Assembly: GCF_013359755.1 (NCBI RefSeq)
Contig: NZ_JABMCJ010000079.1
Location: forward strand, 62,001-126,000
Direction of reading: 5' to 3'
DNA length: 64,000 bases
Source: Tardiphaga robiniae
Lineage (GTDB): Bacteria; Pseudomonadota; Alphaproteobacteria; Rhizobiales; Xanthobacteraceae
Below, piece after piece: positions 61,862 to 64,000 of this stretch. A program made the translations under genes and the position numbers. Within the stretch, counting starts at the first letter, position 1; the number at the start of each line of letters is the position of its first letter. Below the pieces are notes generated by a model. That model was not told where the DNA came from. It saw only the letters and a list, made by a program, of their open reading frames with translations, and made no database searches.

Positions 61862-62488
61862 ATGACGATGTCGCTTACGCCCAATTCCGCAGACGCCCTG
61901 CTGTTTGATCTCGGCCGCGTCGTGCTGGATATCGATTTCACGCGCGTGCTGAAGGTCTGGTCGGACTACGCGCAGTGTACACCGGACGACATCGTGAGCC
62001 GGTTTGCGCGCGGCGACGTCTATATGCGACACGAGCGCGGCGAGATTTCCGACGACGCATTCTTTGCGCATCTGCACGACACGCTCGGTATCGATCTGAC
62101 GCCGGCACAATTTCTCGAAGGCTGGAATGCGATCTTCGTCGGGGAGATGCCGGGCATCGCCGAACTCCTCGCGCATGCCTCGAAGCGCTGGCCGCTCTAC
62201 GCGTTCTCAAACACCAATGTCGCGCATGTCACGCATTTCTCGGAACACCATGCCGATCTGCTCAGTCACTTCCGCACGGTGTTTCTGTCGTCCTCGATCG
62301 GGCTTCGCAAGCCCGATGCAAAATCCTATGAGCACGTCATCGCGGAAATCGGCATCCCCGCCGACCGCATCGTGTTCTTCGACGATCTTGCCGACAATAT
62401 CGAGGCCGCTCGCGCTTGCGGATTGCAAACCGTCCACGTCACCTCGCCGACATCGGTCGCCGAGGCGCTCAAGGCACTCGGGCTTTAG
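61862..62488 (+). CDS. HAD-family phosphatase (YihX-like)
   Basis: The 208-residue product has HAD motifs: nucleophile region LLFDLGRVVLDIDFTRVL, the FSNT motif II, the Lys of motif III in GLRKPDAKSYEHV, and FFDDLADNIEAA. The helical cap is of the IA variant type as in YihX, a glucose-1-phosphate phosphatase. The actual substrate is unknown. ATG 61862 or 61868 could start; the frame to 61727 is not supported. Confidence 0.88.
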   Translation: MTMSLTPNSADALLFDLGRVVLDIDFTRVLKVWSDYAQCTPDDIVSRFARGDVYMRHERGEISDDAFFAHLHDTLGIDLTPAQFLEGWNAIFVGEMPGIAELLAHASKRWPLYAFSNTNVAHVTHFSEHHADLLSHFRTVFLSSSIGLRKPDAKSYEHVIAEIGIPADRIVFFDDLADNIEAARACGLQTVHVTSPTSVAEALKALGL

Positions 62489-63210
62489 GTCCGCGAGATG
62501 CGCTGGAAGGCGATGCTGGTGAGGACGCCGAGCAGTGCCCAGAACAGCAGGCTGGTCAGGACCGCTGCAACGACGAAACTGTGCGACAGTGCCTCGGGGA
62601 CATCCGTATGGCCAGCCGGCGCCAGCGGTGCGCCGATCAGGTGCGGCAGGACGATCAGGCCAAGGCCGAGAATGGCGGCCCATGACGCCTTGCGGAAGAC
62701 CAGCAGGCCGAGCCCCGCCGCGGTGGCGCAGGCAGTGCCGATCCACCAGGTCTGGCGCAGTGTGAGGTCGGCGACAGGCATTCCAGGCAGCTCCGGCGGC
62801 AGGCCGAGGCCGGGCGCCGCCGTGAAGACGACGAAACCGCCGAGACCCCAGAACAGCCCTTCCCGCCAGCTCACGGCCCGGCCACGTAGCGCGAAGATGC
62901 CGGCCAGTAGCAACGCGAAGCCGATGGCCGTCAGGATATTGGCGCCGGTGGTGAAGGCATTGCGCTGCAAGCCCTCGGCAGGCTCCCATTCAGCCTCATG
63001 GCTATGGGCGGCGGCGCCATGGTCGTGCGTATGGGCGGGCTGGGCAGCAGCCGTCGGCGCAACAGCGGCCGGAGCTTCCGCCTTGCGCTCATAAACTTCG
63101 CTTTTCTGGATCAGGGGAATGGTCCCGACCATCTGGGCGCCGGTGATGGCAGCGCCAGAGATCACGCCAGCCAGCGCTGCCGAGAAGACGATCGACCTGA
63201 AGACGGACAT
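62485..63210 (-). CDS. cbtA: cobalt transporter subunit CbtA
   Basis: The 241-residue membrane protein has five or six helices and, after helix 1, a His-rich periplasmic stretch (HTHDHGAAAHSHEAEW) typical of the CbtA family of predicted cobalt transporters. It follows cbtB by three bases. Its stop overlaps the HAD stop on the other strand. Confidence 0.92.
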   Translation of the reverse strand: MSVFRSIVFSAALAGVISGAAITGAQMVGTIPLIQKSEVYERKAEAPAAVAPTAAAQPAHTHDHGAAAHSHEAEWEPAEGLQRNAFTTGANILTAIGFALLLAGIFALRGRAVSWREGLFWGLGGFVVFTAAPGLGLPPELPGMPVADLTLRQTWWIGTACATAAGLGLLVFRKASWAAILGLGLIVLPHLIGAPLAPAGHTDVPEALSHSFVVAAVLTSLLFWALLGVLTSIAFQRISRT

Positions 63211-63213
63211 GTC

Positions 63214-63396
63214 TCAGTGGCAGGGGAATGCGTTGGCGTGGCGCGTGTCATGGGCCGCATTGTGGACGGCGCTGATATGCGAGAAGCCGACCATGCCGAC
63301 GATGAACAGACCGAGCGCCATGGCCAGAACTGCCTGCACGACGACATTGACGTCAGTGGTGACGGCGGAGATCTGGGCGGTCTGGGTCTGTTGCAT
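63214..63396 (-). CDS. cbtB: cobalt transporter subunit CbtB
   Basis: The 60-residue product has one membrane helix (VVVQAVLAMALGLFIVGMVG) and a C-terminal His cluster (HISAVHNAAHDTRHANAF, ending PCH), as in CbtB. GAGGA lies five bases ahead of the ATG at 63396. No cobalamin riboswitch is visible upstream. Confidence 0.9.
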   Translation of the reverse strand: MQQTQTAQISAVTTDVNVVVQAVLAMALGLFIVGMVGFSHISAVHNAAHDTRHANAFPCH

Positions 63397-63459
63397 CGGA
63401 ATCCTCGCGAAATAGACGCCCAATTTAGCCGAGTTGCACCGGCGGCGCGACCGTTAATT

Positions 63460-63744
63460 TTACATCGCGCGGGCGAGATCGCGGCTGGTCAGATGAAAAT
63501 TCGCATCTGCCGCTACCGGCGCACGCACCAGCTTGGCGCCGGCCGCCGCCTGGAACACGTCTCTGTGGTCGCGGAAATAGGCCGCGCAGTCCTCCGGCGA
63601 CGGATAACGCCGGAGCAGCGTCCGGAACGCATGACGGTGCACCATGCACAGCCCGCAATGGCCGGACGGCCGGAATGCCAGCGCATCGACATCCGCCCGC
63701 CAGACAGGCGCTTCATCGTCGGTTGCGGCGTGGTTGTCGGTCAT
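63460..63744 (-). CDS. conserved-looking protein with a CxxC-His segment
   Basis: The 94-residue soluble product contains GHCGLCMVHRHAFRTLLRR, a possible metal-binding Cys/His site, and PSPEDCAAYFRDHRDVF. I do not recognise the family. It lies 63 bases upstream of cbtB on the same strand and may belong to that unit. No good ribosome site is seen before the ATG. Confidence 0.6.
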   Translation of the reverse strand: MTDNHAATDDEAPVWRADVDALAFRPSGHCGLCMVHRHAFRTLLRRYPSPEDCAAYFRDHRDVFQAAAGAKLVRAPVAADANFHLTSRDLARAM

Positions 63745-63852
63745 GATCGCCGATGTCTACCGTGTTTCCCTGCCCTGCCAAAGCGGCTGTGGTTTTGCGT
63801 CCGCTCCCGCTCTCCGCTATGACGGGCGCCCACACTGCCGGAGATCCCCGCG

Positions 63853-64000
63853 ATGGCCCTGATGCCGGTTACCGATGCCATGGCCGCGATTCTCGCGGGC
63901 GCCGATGCGCTGCCTGAGGAGATGGTGCCGCTGGAAGACGCGTTCCACCGCGTGCTCGCCCGCGACATCGCTTCGCGGCGAACGCAACCACCGGAGCCCA
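63853..64000 (+). CDS. moeA: molybdopterin molybdenumtransferase MoeA, N-terminal part (cut by window edge)
   Basis: Forty-nine codons are visible, beginning MALMPVTDAMAAILAGADAL and continuing PLEDAFHRVLARDIASRR, the MoeA start. MoeA inserts molybdate into adenylated molybdopterin. GGAG lies nine bases before the ATG at 63853. In many relatives moeA directly follows moaC. Confidence 0.9.
   Translation, partial: MALMPVTDAMAAILAGADALPEEMVPLEDAFHRVLARDIASRRTQPPEP

Noticed and set aside
63397..63852. Cobalamin riboswitch ahead of cbtB
   Set aside because: The short spacers contain no recognisable B12-box sequence and too little room for the structure.

Overview
The window looks like chromosomal core DNA of an alphaproteobacterium of the Bradyrhizobium/Rhodopseudomonas/Tardiphaga group (Nitrobacteraceae). 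The basis is high G+C, codon use, and gene order and protein sequences remembered from that group: serS beside tatABC-scpBA-nagZ, a pyruvate dehydrogenase operon whose E1-beta carries its own lipoyl domain, an ErpA-type protein divergent from dgt, trpD-trpC-moaC, an H-NS-like protein of the rhizobial type and a CYP199A-like P450. I saw no rRNA or tRNA gene, CRISPR array, transposase or phage gene.

Layout. 0-11 kb: surE (cut by the edge), serS, a DUF1640-like membrane protein, the Tat translocase genes, scpB/scpA, nagZ, a SPOR-domain protein and argS, nearly all on the minus strand. 11-21 kb: dgt, erpA, a MexB/MdtB-type efflux pair followed by a secreted amidohydrolase, exonuclease III, an ExoR-like Sel1-repeat protein and a degraded ilvD relic. 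21-28 kb: pdhA-pdhB-DUF5076-pdhC-membrane protein-lpdA plus an FtsB/DivIC-like gene. 28-38.8 kb is accessory: FMN reductase, an exported caspase-fold protein, LysE, a four-gene cluster (transporter, MDR dehydrogenase, methyltransferase, hydrolase with a Cys lipase box), an exported hydrolase and an RTX glycoside hydrolase. 38.9-43.4 kb: eno, queF, NUDIX, MFS and kdsA. 43.5-48.1 kb is accessory: NIPSNAP, an exported PAAR-like protein followed at once by an exported TPR-CHAT protease, and a histone-deacetylase-like hydrolase flanked by repeats. 48.3-57.1 kb: pyrG, secG, tpiA, small envelope or stress proteins, a PpiD-like chaperone, trpD, trpC and moaC. 57.1-63.8 kb is accessory, lying between moaC and moeA: H-NS-like protein, a 58-residue membrane protein, an operon of P450, ferredoxin and solute-binding protein, a divergent MarR regulator, a HAD phosphatase and the CbtA/CbtB cobalt-transport pair. 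moeA is cut by the right edge.

The core genes serve translation, protein export, chromosome segregation, cell-wall recycling, central carbon flux (enolase, triose-phosphate isomerase, pyruvate dehydrogenase), KDO, CTP, queuosine, tryptophan and molybdenum-cofactor synthesis. The accessory blocks add efflux, aromatic-acid oxidation and an unusual density of exported caspase-fold and alpha/beta-hydrolase proteins. The best candidate for an undescribed system is the signal-peptide PAAR plus TPR-CHAT pair at 44.0-47.0 kb. The exported caspase with a peptidoglycan-binding-like tail at 29-30.7 kb is a possible relative.
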